Of a DNA stretch of 64,000 bases, positions 21,494 through 33,500 are shown in pieces. The notes beneath the pieces are model-generated. The model was not told the DNA's origin. It was given only the letters and a program-made list of their open reading frames with translations, and did no database searches. Position 1 is the first letter of the stretch; each line of letters opens with the position of its first letter. Position numbers and translations under genes: made by a program. The stretch is from Aspergillus flavus (Eukaryota > Ascomycota > Eurotiomycetes > Eurotiales > Aspergillaceae): assembly GCF_009017415.1 (NCBI RefSeq), contig NC_092407.1, positions 1,612,001-1,676,000 of the forward strand, read 5' to 3'.

Positions 21494-24012
21494 TCATGCA
21501 GTGTCCACCTCGCTCCCTCTCGGCGCCTTTGTCCCATACTCCAATACCACCCGCACATCCTTCCCCGGCTCCAAGTGTATCACCCATTTGATCTCTCCCT
21601 TCTTCTCCATAATGGCCTTTCCGCTTCCATGGCTTGTTTCCATGTCCAGCTTCACTTCATTACCCTTCTCACGCAACCCCTTCGGCTCCAGGATCTCTAC
21701 CTGCAGCTCCTTATCCTCGCTCACCGGCACCTGATCCAATACAGTAATATCCACAGCCACGCCCTTGGTATTCTTGATCCAACACGTGCGCCGGAACACA
21801 GCCCCAACATGTCCGGTGAAGAACCCTGTATTCAACCGTCGCACGGTTGGCTTACCATAGGTGACCAGGATCGAGGGATCAACGCCCAAAGAGACGTGGA
21901 AGAAATCGCCCGGCGCACAGTTAGGGATCGTGGCAGTGCCCAGGAACGTTCCATCAACCGTTAAGCCCACTTTGCCGCGCGTAATCCTCAAAGATGAGGT
22001 GTTCTTGACTCGTGCGCGGTAAAATGCTTCTGCGCTGTGTTTCGGGACAATGATGTGGGATAGTGTGACTGACTTGAGGTCCAGATCGGCTAGGACATGG
22101 CGTCTGTTGTTGCTTGAGGGGATGAGTGTCCGTTGGCCGGGGAGATCGTAGGTCGTTGTGAGGCCGTAGTCTTGCTTGACTGACTCTTGGTGTTCGAGTG
22201 ATGCTGAGGCTATGGTGTCGATGTCGTTGTCGTGCTCGTCTTCACTATCTTGCTCGTCCTCGTCATCGTGTGGGTAGTCAGAGGGACTTGGCTCCTGGGA
22301 GGGAGGGTTCTGAGCTGGCTGTGCTGAAGCTTTTCCAAATAAGGATACCCCAGATCTGAAGAGTCCTCCAGACGACGCCTGTTGGGCCTGGCCTGGTGCT
22401 TCCCCTGTATTGCTCGCTTGAGTTGCTGCAACTGGAGTTCGAGCCATTCCCCCGAAAAGGCCGGACGAGCTAGGTTGGTTCTGATTTGACGCTGACCCAA
22501 AAGCACTCGTAGATGGTTGCGCTCCACCAAAGGCAGACCCAGACGGGTTCTGATTCTGGGCCGGCGCAGATCCGAAAAGACCCCCTGAAGATGCTGGTTT
22601 GTTCGGTAGCCCGAATCCACCAAATCCAGGACTCTGCTGAGGTTGCACCGCAGGCTTTCCAAAGAGACAGGACCCAGACGGACGACCTGAAAATAGACTA
22701 CTCGTTTGCACAGCCTGCATCTCCCCAATCATTAACTTATCCCAACAAACTCATATATAGGGATCAGTCACTTACCGGCCGATTGGCATACCCACCCCTC
22801 AGAATCTTCTCCCAAGAAGGATGCTCCTGATTCTCCCGAATCGCATCCAACAACTTAATATGCCAAGGATGCAACGAGGGAATGCGCTTCTCCAGCCCGG
22901 AAAACGAAGCCTGCGACGTCGACAGCGTCACGCGCGCATCCGTCCACGTCTCCGAGCTGGAGTTCCGAAACTCAGCCCGATAAGCCATCCTCGCCGACGA
23001 CGAAGGCGTGTTAATCCGCAGCTCATACCGCGAACTCCAGCTCACCCCGGGCACAACATAGCTCAGACGCAACGTGACATCCACCGGCTCCGATGAAATC
23101 TCACCAACCGACAACCGTTCAACCCGTTCAACGATGGAACTGCGCCGGCTAGTCCCGGCCTGACTATCCAGATGCACAACCACCTGCCCAACCCGCGTCG
23201 TCCAGAACTTGAGTCTCTCCTCCCTCTTCATCTTCCGCTGTTCAGTCTTCCTCGCACGCTCGGTGGCTCTCTTCTCCCTCTCCCTCCGCTCCTTCTTCTT
23301 CACCACCTCCCTAGCCCTCTTCAACCGACCCTCAATCTTCCCCTTCCTCTTCACCAACCGCGCAAGCTCCCTCTCCCCCTTCCCATACTCCACCCCAGCC
23401 TGATGATGCCGCTGAAACCCCTCCACCCGCTGCCGGGTATAAAGCCCCAAGAACCCATCTAGCATCTCCGCGTCCACATGCTCCGGATCCATCTTCTTGG
23501 CATACCCATCCAGAAACTCCCGGATGGAAACCGCCATCGTCTGTTCATTTTCCGCTCGCGCAAGTCGCGCTTCGACTTCGGCTATGGATGCGGAGATAGC
23601 TTGTAACTCGGGGTCATCATGGTCAAGGTCGGAGTCGGAATCGGGCTCTGGGGAGTCGTCGGAGTCTGATTCGGCGGGATAGATATCCTCGAATTTTTCC
23701 TGTCGGGGGACTATCGAGGTTTGGATATCGGTTATTGTGGCCGTTCCTGTTCCTTCGAGTAAAATGGAGTCGGTGTCTACTCTTGGGTCGAGGCCGGTGA
23801 TTATTAGTTCGTGTTGGCCTGTCTTTTTATTTTTTTAATTTTGTTAGTTTACGTTGACTGTAAGTAGGGTTGGATGGTCAGGTGAGGTGGTATGTGCATA
23901 CCTGGATGGAGGTGTGTATCTCGCGAACGATGGTCGCTCGTTGCGGGGTGATTGTTACGGATTTGGTGGGGAGGGTTGTGATTTGGACTGTTGAGGTGGG
24001 GATGTCGGCCAT
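21494..24012 (-). CDS. DUF4140/DUF4139 (mucoidy-inhibitor-like) protein with an internal FG-repeat segment
   Basis: Three exons: 24012-23902, 23822-22776 and 22714-21494, total 2,379 nt and 792 aa. Introns are 79 nt (branch AACTAAC) and 61 nt (donor GTAAGT). Exon 1 carries the start of DUF4140, continuing across the first splice as SIQTGQHELIITGLDPR. An acidic Asp/Ser loop follows, then a long Lys/Arg/Glu coiled coil (about residues 195-265). The beta-rich DUF4139 part begins before the second intron (LRLSYVVPGVSWSSRYELR) and resumes near DLPGQRTLIPSSN and DLKSVTLSHIIVPKHSAEAF. Between the two halves of DUF4139 lies a low-complexity insert of about 130 residues with GLFG and AFG repeats, like FG nucleoporins. 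Biochemical function is unknown. The 3' splice of intron 1 was chosen at 23823 because the nearer CAG at 23819 would give an immediate stop. Confidence 0.87.
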
Positions 24013-24260
24013 TTTCTATGGGATTTTTTTTTGGTTTTGTTTACTTGGGATGGTTTGGGTTGTGAGGGACTGGGCCAACACGAGCTTTAAGTAGATTTCT
24101 GGCAGATTTTCAGCCTCGTCGCGCTAGTTTATGGTGCGGGGAGAGTTTTGCGCCAATGGGTGATGGTCGTGGCTGTGGGGAGGGTAAAATACGAAGTATC
24201 AATTGCTATGTATGCTATGTGTAGCCAGTCGCTTTAAAATGAATGAATGATGTGCCGCTT

Positions 24261-26659
24261 CTACTCCTCCAAGTCCTTCTTAGTCCACTGGTGCATCAGC
24301 ACCTGCGTCTGTCGGTTCTTCTCCTGGTAGAGCTTCCGGGCCAGTTGCTTGTACAGGAACACGCCGCCACCATGGTAGCTGATTCCGTGGTCTGAGTCTG
24401 TGAACCATTGCGAATGGAGCTTCTCAGGAGAGACGCCATCGCCCATCAGGAGATCCACCAGCGCAGCCGAGTTCTGGAAATGGACGTTATCGTCGCCCGT
24501 TCCGTGCTGGATCAAGAATCCGCCCTCGACGTTCTTGAACCCGTCAGTCTTGCGGACGGCGCTGGTCTCGTAGCCCTCCTCATTGGTCGAGAGGGTCTTC
24601 ATGTAGCGCTCCGTGTACATTGAGTCGTAGAAACGCCAGTCAGAAACAGGGGCGGTGATGACTCCTAATGTGAAAGCACCGCTGTCCTTCTCCAGGACCT
24701 TGCTGGTCAAGTAGCCTCCGAAACTCCAGCCCCAGATGCCGATGTGGTCTGCATCGATCCAGGGGATGTTGGCCGCCTGTTGCGCGGCGTAGATCTGGTC
24801 TTCTGCTTCGAGGAGGCCGAGTTGGCGCGTGACGGCGGAGCGGAACTTGCGTCCTTTGAAACCTGTGCCGCGGTTGTCGACAGTCCAGGTTACGTACTCG
24901 AGTTCGCTGTCGGAGGCGACATAGGCCTTGAAATTCAGGGCTTGCCATCTCTTGGTCACTTCTTGGGCGCCTGGGCCGCCGTATGGGGTGAAAAGTATGG
25001 GGTACTTCTTATCCGGGGAGAACCCGGGGGGTAAGCGCTGCATCACATTGAGGGTTTCTCCGGAGGGGAGGGGAAGCTCGAAGTAGGTGATGTTGGGCAA
25101 TGCATAGTCCTTGATTTGCTCGAGTACTTTGGCGTTGTCGGTGATTGTGCGGAGTGGTTTGGTACTGTTGGTCGTGTAGAGTTCCTGGTAGGGTACGTCT
25201 GGGCCTCCGTATGTGAGGATGTAGTAGCCCGAGTTCGCGGAGAAGGAAGCAGACCAGTACGCGGCAACGGTGTCGTCGACGAGCGGGGTGACCGCAAACG
25301 TGGAATAGGAGACGGAGTAGAGATGGCGCTCGGTGCTGTGGTGTTGAGTCGACAGGTAGTACACCAACTGGCGTTCCTGATCAATACTCAGAATAGACGT
25401 GACCTCCCAGTCGCCTTTGGTTAGTGGGATAGGTTCGCCGCCCGAAACGGGGAAGAGATACAGATGCGCCCATCCCGAATGGTCAGAGATGTCGATGTAG
25501 TAGGCATCCTTGTCGGACGGCTTGATAGGGCCAATATACTTCATTGAAAGAAGGTTATCGAGCCATCCATCGGTCCCATCTCGGTCGCTGATGACAGTAG
25601 CCTTGTTCGAGGCAGTATCGACCGCGACGACCTTTTGCTGGTCCTGGACACGGTTGAACGCCTTAGCAGCAACGGTGGTGTGAGTATCAGTGAGCCAAGC
25701 AACCTCGCCAATGATCAAGTCAGTTGACTCGAACGCGTCGATCGGCGCCTGCTTCACCTCCTTGCTAGCGATGTTAAGCAGACTCAACGTCACGGTCGGA
25801 TTCGTCTGCGACACCTTGGGATACCTTATCTTCAGCTCCCATGGATACGCCGGAGCGATCTCTTGGTTATCCATATAATACTGAACGGTGTAGGTCGGAA
25901 CCCCAGTCTCATTGAAGCTCAAGTAAGCCAGATATTCACCATCTGGCGAGAACCACAACGCGTAGCGATCGCCGAGGATCTCCTCTTCATAGATCCAGTC
26001 CGGCACGCCGTGGAACATGTCGGGGCCACCATCATCAGTAATGCGAGTAACGGTACCATTATCCCAGACATAAAGGTCATTCTCGCGAACAAAAGCGATG
26101 GTATTGCCCACGGGGCTCCATTGGGCATATTGAATATCACCTTCCTGATCGGGCATCAGGGGCACGGACTTGAGTGACTCCACATCCTGGACGTAATAAT
26201 CGGCAAAGAACGAATGCCGATACTGCTTGGTGTGGTTGGACGCCCACAGCACCGACGACAAGTCGGGATGGATCCAGTAATTGAACGCTTCCTTCCCTGT
26301 CGGAATCTTGTCCGCAGGGATGAGCGTGCGTGACTCGTTGGTGACGATGTTCTCGATGGTGAGACTGCCGTCTTCCGCCGCGTACACGTAGGATCCATCC
26401 TCTGCGCCCGAGAGCCATTGCACCGAGCGAGAGGTCGGCGTAATTGCTTGCTTGACTACGGTCTCATTGAAGGTGAGACGCTTACTGCCTTCTCCGGTGG
26501 GCGCGTGTGGTTTCCGAGGCACATCCAGGGCCTGGACCACACTGACCAGGAGCAGCAGAAGCTTGGAGTACTGAATTATGAGGCGTTAATTATAATTGAC
26601 TCAATGATGGAGTGTATTTAACAAATAATGTTTAATCAGTGGAATTGACGTACCTTCAT
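24261..26659 (-). CDS. dpp4: Secreted dipeptidyl peptidase IV (prolyl oligopeptidase family S9B)
   Basis: Removes X-Pro and X-Ala dipeptides from the N-terminus of peptides; extracellular. Two exons: exon 1 is only six bases (26659-26654, ATG AAG), then an 83-nt intron (donor GTACGT, acceptor TTCAG), then exon 2 at 26570-24261; 2,316 nt and 771 aa. The joined N-terminus [16 protein letters not shown] is a clean signal peptide that neither exon shows alone. A beta-propeller region with [15 protein letters not shown] (substrate amino-terminus binding Glu pair) is followed by the alpha/beta-hydrolase domain. Catalytic residues are Ser618 in GWSFGG, Asp in GTGDDNVHF (695/696) and His730 in DSDHGI. 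Many N-x-S/T glycosylation sites. The nucleophile elbow has Phe where most relatives have Tyr (GWSYGG). Length matches Aspergillus secreted DPP IV. Confidence 0.96.
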
Positions 26660-27254
26660 GGTGGAAAAAACCCCGAGTTCAGCTCGAATCAAGGGATGGC
26701 TGGCGAAGCGGAATTGAAGACTTCCCGTTTAAATAAACAGTCCCATAAATTGGTCCTTTTTCTTTTTCCCCGCAGAAATCGCGTCTTATCAGTCACTCCA
26801 CCTCCTGCATTAGCTCCTTCACCACCACCAACTTTTCCTATCCTGCCAAGATTCTCATAAAAAAAACCGCTGATAGCCGTTGGACAAGCTACAGCTTCAT
26901 TGGTGGCAAAGCTTCTAGCGGTGTAACCCAAGACTCGTACATAATTTAAGACAAAACTTGACCATTGCAACATCAAACCTGCAGATGATGCTATTGGGGG
27001 GTTATCCCGTGTCTAACCATGAGAAGCTGGACTACTACAAGATTCAATAAGTGAAAAAATATCCAAAAACCAGTGAAGAAACAGTATGGAACAAAGCGTG
27101 CTTAAAATTATTGTACATACAGGAATCGCTAGCTTCAATCGCAGGAGCAATGACATCGCGACCAAGTACCACCCCTCTTTGTTGCTATTTACGAATGGCC
27201 ACCAAGGATGGATGTTGGATAACCTCACATTGATGCCGTAAAGCCCTTGTTAGA
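26660..27254. other. Promoter region of dpp4 and 3' flank of the glycine-rich gene
   Basis: 595 bp between two minus-strand genes. It includes a CT-rich stretch near 26750-26850 on the plus strand and AT-rich DNA; no ORF of note and no clear TATA box close to the start. Confidence 0.5.
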
Positions 27255-28076
27255 CTATTGCCCACCAGCACCAGCACCAGCACCAGCATCAGCACCAGCA
27301 GCATCAGCAGAACCAGCATCACCACCTAGAAGACCTCCAGTAGCACCTTCAGCAAGCTCTCCAACGACAGGAACACCGTCCACTGGACCGTCACGGCGCT
27401 TAGGGGTACCACTACCAGCACCACCCTTGGCACCAGCACCACTGCCAGCACCACCGCCACCTAGGACACCACCAACAACAGGCCCAACAACAGGGAGACC
27501 GTCTACTGGGCTGCCACGACGCCCAACGGTACCACTACCAGCACCACCCTTGGCACCAGCACCACTGCCAGCACCACCGCCACCTAGAACACCACCAACA
27601 ACAGGCCCAACGACAGGGAGACCGTCTACTGGGCTGCCACGACGACGAAGGCCGAGACCGCCCTTGCCACCGTCAAGTCCGCCAGGAAGCTTGACGGGAG
27701 GAAGCTCTGAAGTAGGGAGATCGAAAGGGCTGTCAAGACCCCCTTGACCGGGACGTCCGGTAAGATCACCGTCGGGGCCATCATTGCCCTTGCCATCAGG
27801 GGCGCTGCCGGTAGGGTCTTCACGAGGAGTAACCTTGCTTCCAGGCTTCTCGCCACCCTTATTGCCGCCAGTCAATCCGTCAACAATAGGGAGACCCTTG
27901 GTAGGGAGTCCAGGGACAGGGACGGGAAGATCGCGGTCGATGATTCCACCAGCTGGGCCTACTAATCATCAGTCAAGCGTCTTACATTGTCGTTCAGGAT
28001 ACGTACCGTTGCCAGCTGGAGCAGCGGCGACGAGTCCGGTAACGCTCAGAAGAGAGAGGAGGGTAGCGGCCTTCAT
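27255..28076 (-). CDS. Secreted glycine-rich protein with 41-residue tandem repeats
   Basis: Two exons: 28076-28007 and 27958-27255, split by a 48-nt phase-1 intron (donor GTACGT, acceptor TAG); 774 nt and 257 aa. Exon 1 encodes a signal peptide (MKAATLLSLLSVTGLVAA, cleavage near AAAPAG). The mature part is low in complexity: a Pro/Leu-rich start, a charged linker, then repeats with the unit RRGSPVDGLPVVGPVVGG plus a Gly/Ala/Ser spacer, 41 residues (123 bp) per unit. Two units are near-identical and a third is diverged; the protein ends in an Ala/Gly run. No cysteines in the mature part and no known domain. Likely a cell-wall or extracellular structural protein; this is inference from signal peptide and composition. 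The paired basic residues before each unit (KRR, LRRR, GRR) could be Kex2 sites, which would release repeat peptides. Confidence 0.82.
27350..27645. repeat. 123-bp tandem repeat inside the glycine-rich secreted-protein gene
   Basis: Equivalent points recur at 27361, 27484 and 27607, exactly 123 bp apart. The two higher-coordinate copies are nearly identical; the copy nearest the stop codon is diverged. It is coding and in frame, so it is not a CRISPR array. Confidence 0.9.
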
Positions 28077-28172
28077 TTTGGCGGTGGATAGAAGGATGAA
28101 TGAGGAAATTAGATGCGGGTGTTCGATGGGATTGTGATGATTTGAGGGACAAGACTCCCGGCCGCGAGGCTT

Positions 28173-28180
28173 ATTTTATA
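28173..28180 (-). promoter_or_regulatory. TATA box of the glycine-rich secreted-protein gene
   Basis: TATAAAAT on the minus strand, about 97 bp upstream of the ATG at 28076. Position and match to the consensus are the only evidence. Confidence 0.5.
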
Positions 28181-29039
28181 TCCTTGTTCACAGAATCCAG
28201 GAGGTATACTTTGCTGTATCACATCTAAGTGGATGTCAATTGATCACCCCAAGTTACGTACCCCAGATTCAACATGTTTCAGAGATCATCATCAATCAAA
28301 CAGACAATCACCGCCGCGACGAGATAAATGTCGCCATCTATCTATCCTGGAAAGACCCCTCCTGGTCACCTTATTGGCAAAAGACAGAATATTGCGACAG
28401 CAGCTATTGACAATAGAACCGAACTACTGCAAGGCGGGTGAAGAGTATGATGCGTAATAACACACCCAGCACCGTTAAACTCAGGGCCCGTAGATCGATA
28501 CTTAGTTGCGGGAAATTAGTCTACAAACCCTGGTACATGATCGGCCAATTATTGGAAGATATGCCTTTTTCGTTCAATGGGAAACTCCATGTGTTCTCTG
28601 ACCCCTTGATTTGACGCAAGGGATGAGCCGATCATCTGGCACCTACGTGTGCGGTTGCCTTGCCCACCGTGATCATCGACAAATCACCGCATAAACACTC
28701 AGAATAGACTCGCAGTAAGGCCTTTGCCGCTGGTACCTGCGCACCAGGGGTTCGTGGGGGTGGCCCTGCAGGCGAGGCTTATTTGGTCTTCAGATTGCGC
28801 AATCCCTTGGGGCCCCCAGCGAATTCACACTGTCAGTCTTACTTCGCATCTCAAGAAACGAAAGTAGTGGATGGTTCATGTCCGCGTCGCTCATTAGATT
28901 TACTTCAGCATATGCCATATGCGTATATACATCGCGAAAAACAAAGGTCACAACACCAAGCTCCCATATGTACAGCTTCCCCCCTTCCAAAAATATCGCA
29001 AACGTCACCCGCTGACGAAGTCTACCACATTAACCACCT
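28181..29039. other. Intergenic region
   Basis: About 860 bp between the glycine-rich gene and the acetyltransferase gene, both on the minus strand. Two short plus-strand open frames (about 28233-28457 and 28783-29112) have no coding signature; the second lies across the 3' end of the acetyltransferase gene. Confidence 0.5.
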
Positions 29040-29690
29040 CTACCTCCGCAAGGGTTTTCTCAAAAAGTCAGCCCAGATGATTGCATCATCCCCCTCCAAC
29101 AGGGGCTCATGATACCTCGGCTCAGACTTCCAGTACACATATCCCCGTCTCTCATACCACTCGGCTGTACAAACGGCAGGCCGGACTCGGTCCAACTTAT
29201 CCCAGAAATGACTCTCCTCGTAGAAATACCGCTTACTGAGCGCGTTCAGCGTGAGATATTTGCACTCCGGGCTACCATGGGGTTCCTCGCTCGCCATCGC
29301 TTCGACAATATCCATTGCTTTGCGGCCGAGACCACCCCGGTGTGCGGGGTCGATGAAGAAGGTCTGGATGGTGAGGTTTGAGCGATCGGCCGTGGCGAGT
29401 TCGGGGTCTGGAGGGTCGGCATAGGAGTCTAGAGAGATGTGGCCGGCGCGGATGCGAGGCGCATCGGCATCAGTGGATTGGGAGGGGACGGTGATCCAGA
29501 AGAAGGATTTGAGGTTCGCGTCTTGTTTATCTCGCCAGGCGATGAGGTTGACGTCTTCGTAGTCCCAGCCGCATTTTCGGCGTTGTTGCTTCAGTTCGGC
29601 GAATTCGGCGGAGTTGTGAAGGTTGATTGGGACGAGGGTGCACGGTTCCTCTGGGGTGGCTGTGATTGTGGTCGTGGTTGTTGTGGTCAT
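29040..29690 (-). CDS. GNAT-family N-acetyltransferase
   Basis: Single exon, 216 aa. Transfers an acetyl group from acetyl-CoA; substrate unknown. The core GNAT strand and motif A read LTIQTFFIDPAHRGGLGRKA, where the pyrophosphate loop R-G-G-L-G-R fits the R/Q-x-x-G-x-G/A pattern. A second conserved block follows in the C-terminal half (CTAEWYERRGYVYW), as in many fungal acetyltransferases where a Tyr near AEWYERRGY acts in catalysis or CoA leaving-group protonation. The N-terminus starts with a run of seven threonines, encoded by a triplet repeat, and is probably disordered. No signal peptide. Confidence 0.85.
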   Translation of the reverse strand: MTTTTTTTITATPEEPCTLVPINLHNSAEFAELKQQRRKCGWDYEDVNLIAWRDKQDANLKSFFWITVPSQSTDADAPRIRAGHISLDSYADPPDPELATADRSNLTIQTFFIDPAHRGGLGRKAMDIVEAMASEEPHGSPECKYLTLNALSKRYFYEESHFWDKLDRVRPAVCTAEWYERRGYVYWKSEPRYHEPLLEGDDAIIWADFLRKPLRR

Positions 29691-30522
29691 GGTGGGATTT
29701 GTAGGGTTTGTCTGGCTGAAGCCTGATGTCTAGTGAGGCATACACAACTGCCGGTATAAGTAGATGAATAGAGATGGGTATCTGAGTGTCATTGAGGGGT
29801 TTAAAACATGTGTCAATTAATCATTTTGAGTCATCTTGAATAATTTTCCATTAGTAAATATCTCTTCTACCGTCCAATGGGAATGCTTCCTGGCGATAAG
29901 GTTTTATCTTATCGCCGTCGCGTGACTCTTTCAGAGTCTTATATCCGAGGCTATAAATAATAGTTATCTATATGCGCATATATAGACCGGATAATGTCTG
30001 GCGGGTGGGGCTTTCCTATCTCGGCTGCTGCCGCTGCTTTTATGAGGGCGCTCAGGCTCAGGCTCAGTGATCGCTCAGTGATCATTCAGTGCCTGCTCAC
30101 CCCTTAATGCTTTCATGTCCAATTAGCGTTGGATTAATATTAAAATAAACGCAGGTGTAATTGTTTCTCAGTGTTTTCATCGCCAATCCCAAATTGGTAT
30201 GGCCTATAGGGTCATTTATTCTGTGAACACTAGCGCGCCTATGTTTGAAGCTGCGTGTCTCCGTTTAACCGAAGGACTGTATCCTTACCCACTGCATCAA
30301 TATGGGAATGGGCCAGCTCTTTTCAGGATAAACCGGTCCAATCGCGGTTATTACTCCATCATGTATCGCATCGAGTTTGTAATATCTCAAATATAAAAGG
30401 GAGAGTCTGATCCGCCTTCAGCATCCTATGCACTGTACAACCCTCCATCCTGTTGCCTGTGTCAAACTACAAGCCTGTCCAAAAGGTTGATTTTCAACTC
30501 CAAGTAGGACAACTATCTGAGT
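29691..30522. other. AT-rich intergenic DNA
   Basis: About 830 bp. It carries the acetyltransferase promoter and a short GCTCAG-type tandem motif near 30044-30085. No gene seen. Confidence 0.5.
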
Positions 30523-33500
30523 ATGGGCCGAAAAGCCTATTTCGCCAGGCTTGATGATCAAGCCAAAGAAAGGCGGCGTCCCCGACGGCAGATCAATGGT
30601 TATGTCCCTGGAGCTGACAAGGAGGAAGATGCAGTTCGAAACAAAGATAAAAAGCTCCCAAAGACCAAAGAATTACATCAACAAACCTTGGATCTTTGGT
30701 TTGAGTAGGTTAGAACATACAACTACCAATTGGCAACAAGGCTGACTTCTTTCTAGCTTCACAGCAGACCCAGAAAATGGATTTCAACACTACAAAACTG
30801 TTCCTGGCTGCCTGCCTCTAAGCTATGATATGGTGAAGGCATTTATTCGCTGGTATGCGGACTCGACTAACGGCCGACTTGACAAAAGCAGAAAGCTAAT
30901 TGTGAGAACAACCAAGGCGTGTGCGGAGAGATTCTTCGGTGGTTTTAGAGAAGTTACCAAAACTGAAGTCCCCGAAACAGACCGAAAAGAGATATACAGT
31001 ATCAGTTCTCGTTTATCTCTCTTCTAAGGCAAATACTGACTCTACGTGGATGAGATACAGTGAATAGAAGATACGTTGACGAAAGAGGGGAAAGTCGTGA
31101 ATTAGAAAAAACAGAAGTACAACTTCAGATAAGACGATTTTTTGAAGGTAGTTTCTTCGATGTGGAGAGCTGATCACAAAATGTTTATTCCTGGGCTGAT
31201 CAAAGTTCAAATACTGTTTGCTCCTCAATTGTACCTTTTCACAGGGGCAAGAGTCGGGTCCTTCATGCCTTCCGATGAGAATCAAAGAGAGCGAGGTCTC
31301 CGATACGAGGTAGGTAACTTACACCATGAAGATTGGTTCAAGCCTAAACCATGATTATAATTTGGTCCTGTTTCCTTCATCTACCACTCCCTGGGAAATT
31401 GCATGGAGACTTAACCAGGTTTGGCTCAAAAACAATCGAGATCCAGACTATACAGTGTATGACGGAAAGGTCCCTTTTTCTCTCTCTCGGAAAGCTGAAT
31501 TACAACCAGTTTCGGAATAGGTATCCGTGATAGCAAGCGATCACAATTCGCATCAGGCGATCTGCTCCTTGGACTTGCACTGGCACATAGCGCTCTTTTC
31601 GGAAGCGGAACCGAGGCAGATTTGGCAAAATATGATTTATCCAATGGAGACGTACCATTGCGATGGAAGGAAAGCTATTTGAAAAGCCCATTTTTCGGAA
31701 TGTGACGACCCACGGACCTCAAGATATTCCTCTCACGGACAAAGACTTCTATCAATATCTTCACCTAATATATGACGCGGCCGGATACAGCGAGCACCCG
31801 ACAATACGTGATGCCAGACGAAATCTAGCCAAAGAGGTTGAAAGTAAGTTATTTTAATGTCAACTCCACTGAACGTAGTCTAGTTACTGACGTATAGCAC
31901 AGAAAGGTATGGCTCCGCGCCAGTCTCAAATTCTGGCTCAACGAGACCCAAAGACATTCCCAGAGCACTACCAAGCCCACTGCTCCTCTATAGATACCGT
32001 TTCAGCTGTGCTTGATGAGGAAGTTCAAACAAAACATATTGAATACTTCCAAGGCTACGGCCAAATTTGTGAACCGGGTCTGCCTCTGGAATTGCCTGCT
32101 CACATGAAGGAGAGTATTTTGATGTTACCCAAGATGGCGGAAATGCGAGAGGACATCCAAATTTCCGAAGGAAACAATGATGAAGAGAAACTTCAGGCCA
32201 AGAAGCGGGAGTATAGAGAGGCATTGGTTCGGCAACGTCGAGCGGACCTGAAGAAGTACCAGGAGTCCTGGATACATGTGGAAAGAGATCAGAACATTCT
32301 GAACCGCGGAAAAGGGAAGCCTTTACACGTGGTAAAAGACATTTGCACACGTGCTCAGTATCTGATCATGCCAGAGCTTGCACGAATCGCAACGGCCATG
32401 GCTTGCACCGCCGAGCTGACCTTTGAAGAGAAACTTTTTTTTCTTGGGGACCTCCGTACCCTATGCTCCCGCAAAGAGGATGTGATTTACCTTCCCAATG
32501 AACAGCCAATTGAGGGTTTTTGTCCCGCACAAGGCTGCCAACTTGAGATTGAAAAGTGAGTTGTCGTGATTCTGCAATGGCCCAGCTTCTGATACAACCC
32601 GTAACAGCCTTACAAAAAGTGAGAGAAGCGCCCACATTCATGAATGCATTCGACGTGAGAAAGGTCTCGCCCTTCAAGTTCCTAACTCGCGGCTACATTT
32701 TTGCTACGAGTGTATGGAATGGTTTCTGAAACGCCAATGGCCGGATCATTGCACTGCCCACCTCCAGTCATGGCAAACTCAGCACTGCGAAGCTGTCAAG
32801 TACCGCCACACGGTGATCCGCCCAACTTACTGCCCATTCTGTTTGTGGAACTTCCAGAATCCCGCCGAGGAACGGTTACAATACTGGACGCGTAGTGGTA
32901 ATTTGCGGCAGCATATCGAAACCAAGCATATGCCGGAAATTTCGTGGCCGGTAATGACGTCGATTTGCGAGTGTTCTCAAACATTTGACAATGAGCGTGA
33001 GCTTTGCCATCACTTGCACGACGTGCACGGGCTCAAGGACACTATCTGGCGAAATCCTAAGCTACCGAGAAAAAGGAAACGAACCAGCAAAATTGAACCA
33101 CAGATTCTTTCACAGAAATCGGAAGCAGACTACTCCAAGAAAGTGCGGTTTCATCGTTCTCCTCCGCATTAAGAACATGAATACCAGCTTTCAAATAACA
33201 TATTCGTTCCGACCCCGACAGTCAACACATTCATCACGGAGTACCCCCAAAAGCATTACTGTTCGAGCAGGAGCGAAAAGTCCTCATCAAGCAGCGGAAG
33301 CAGCTCAGTGGTATCTTATTTCTCCACTGCAAACTTCCCACTTAGCTCACGGCCGACGACCCCCGAACTCGACGTTATTGATCCGAAAATTCTTGAAGTT
33401 TTCGATCTCGACCAAGAGAATGAATCCCAGCCATTATCAATGAGCAGGCAGCAGTGTGCACGGGTGATGAAGTGGGTGAAAATATAAACGCTGCGCGAGA

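Noticed and set aside
27350..27645. Regular 123-bp repeats as a CRISPR-like array
   Set aside because: Repeats are coding, in frame, in a eukaryotic genome, and have no unique spacers.
27247..27747. Proline-rich plus-strand frame of 166 codons
   Set aside because: Antisense shadow of the glycine-rich repeat protein; the minus strand has a signal peptide, intron and stop in the right place.
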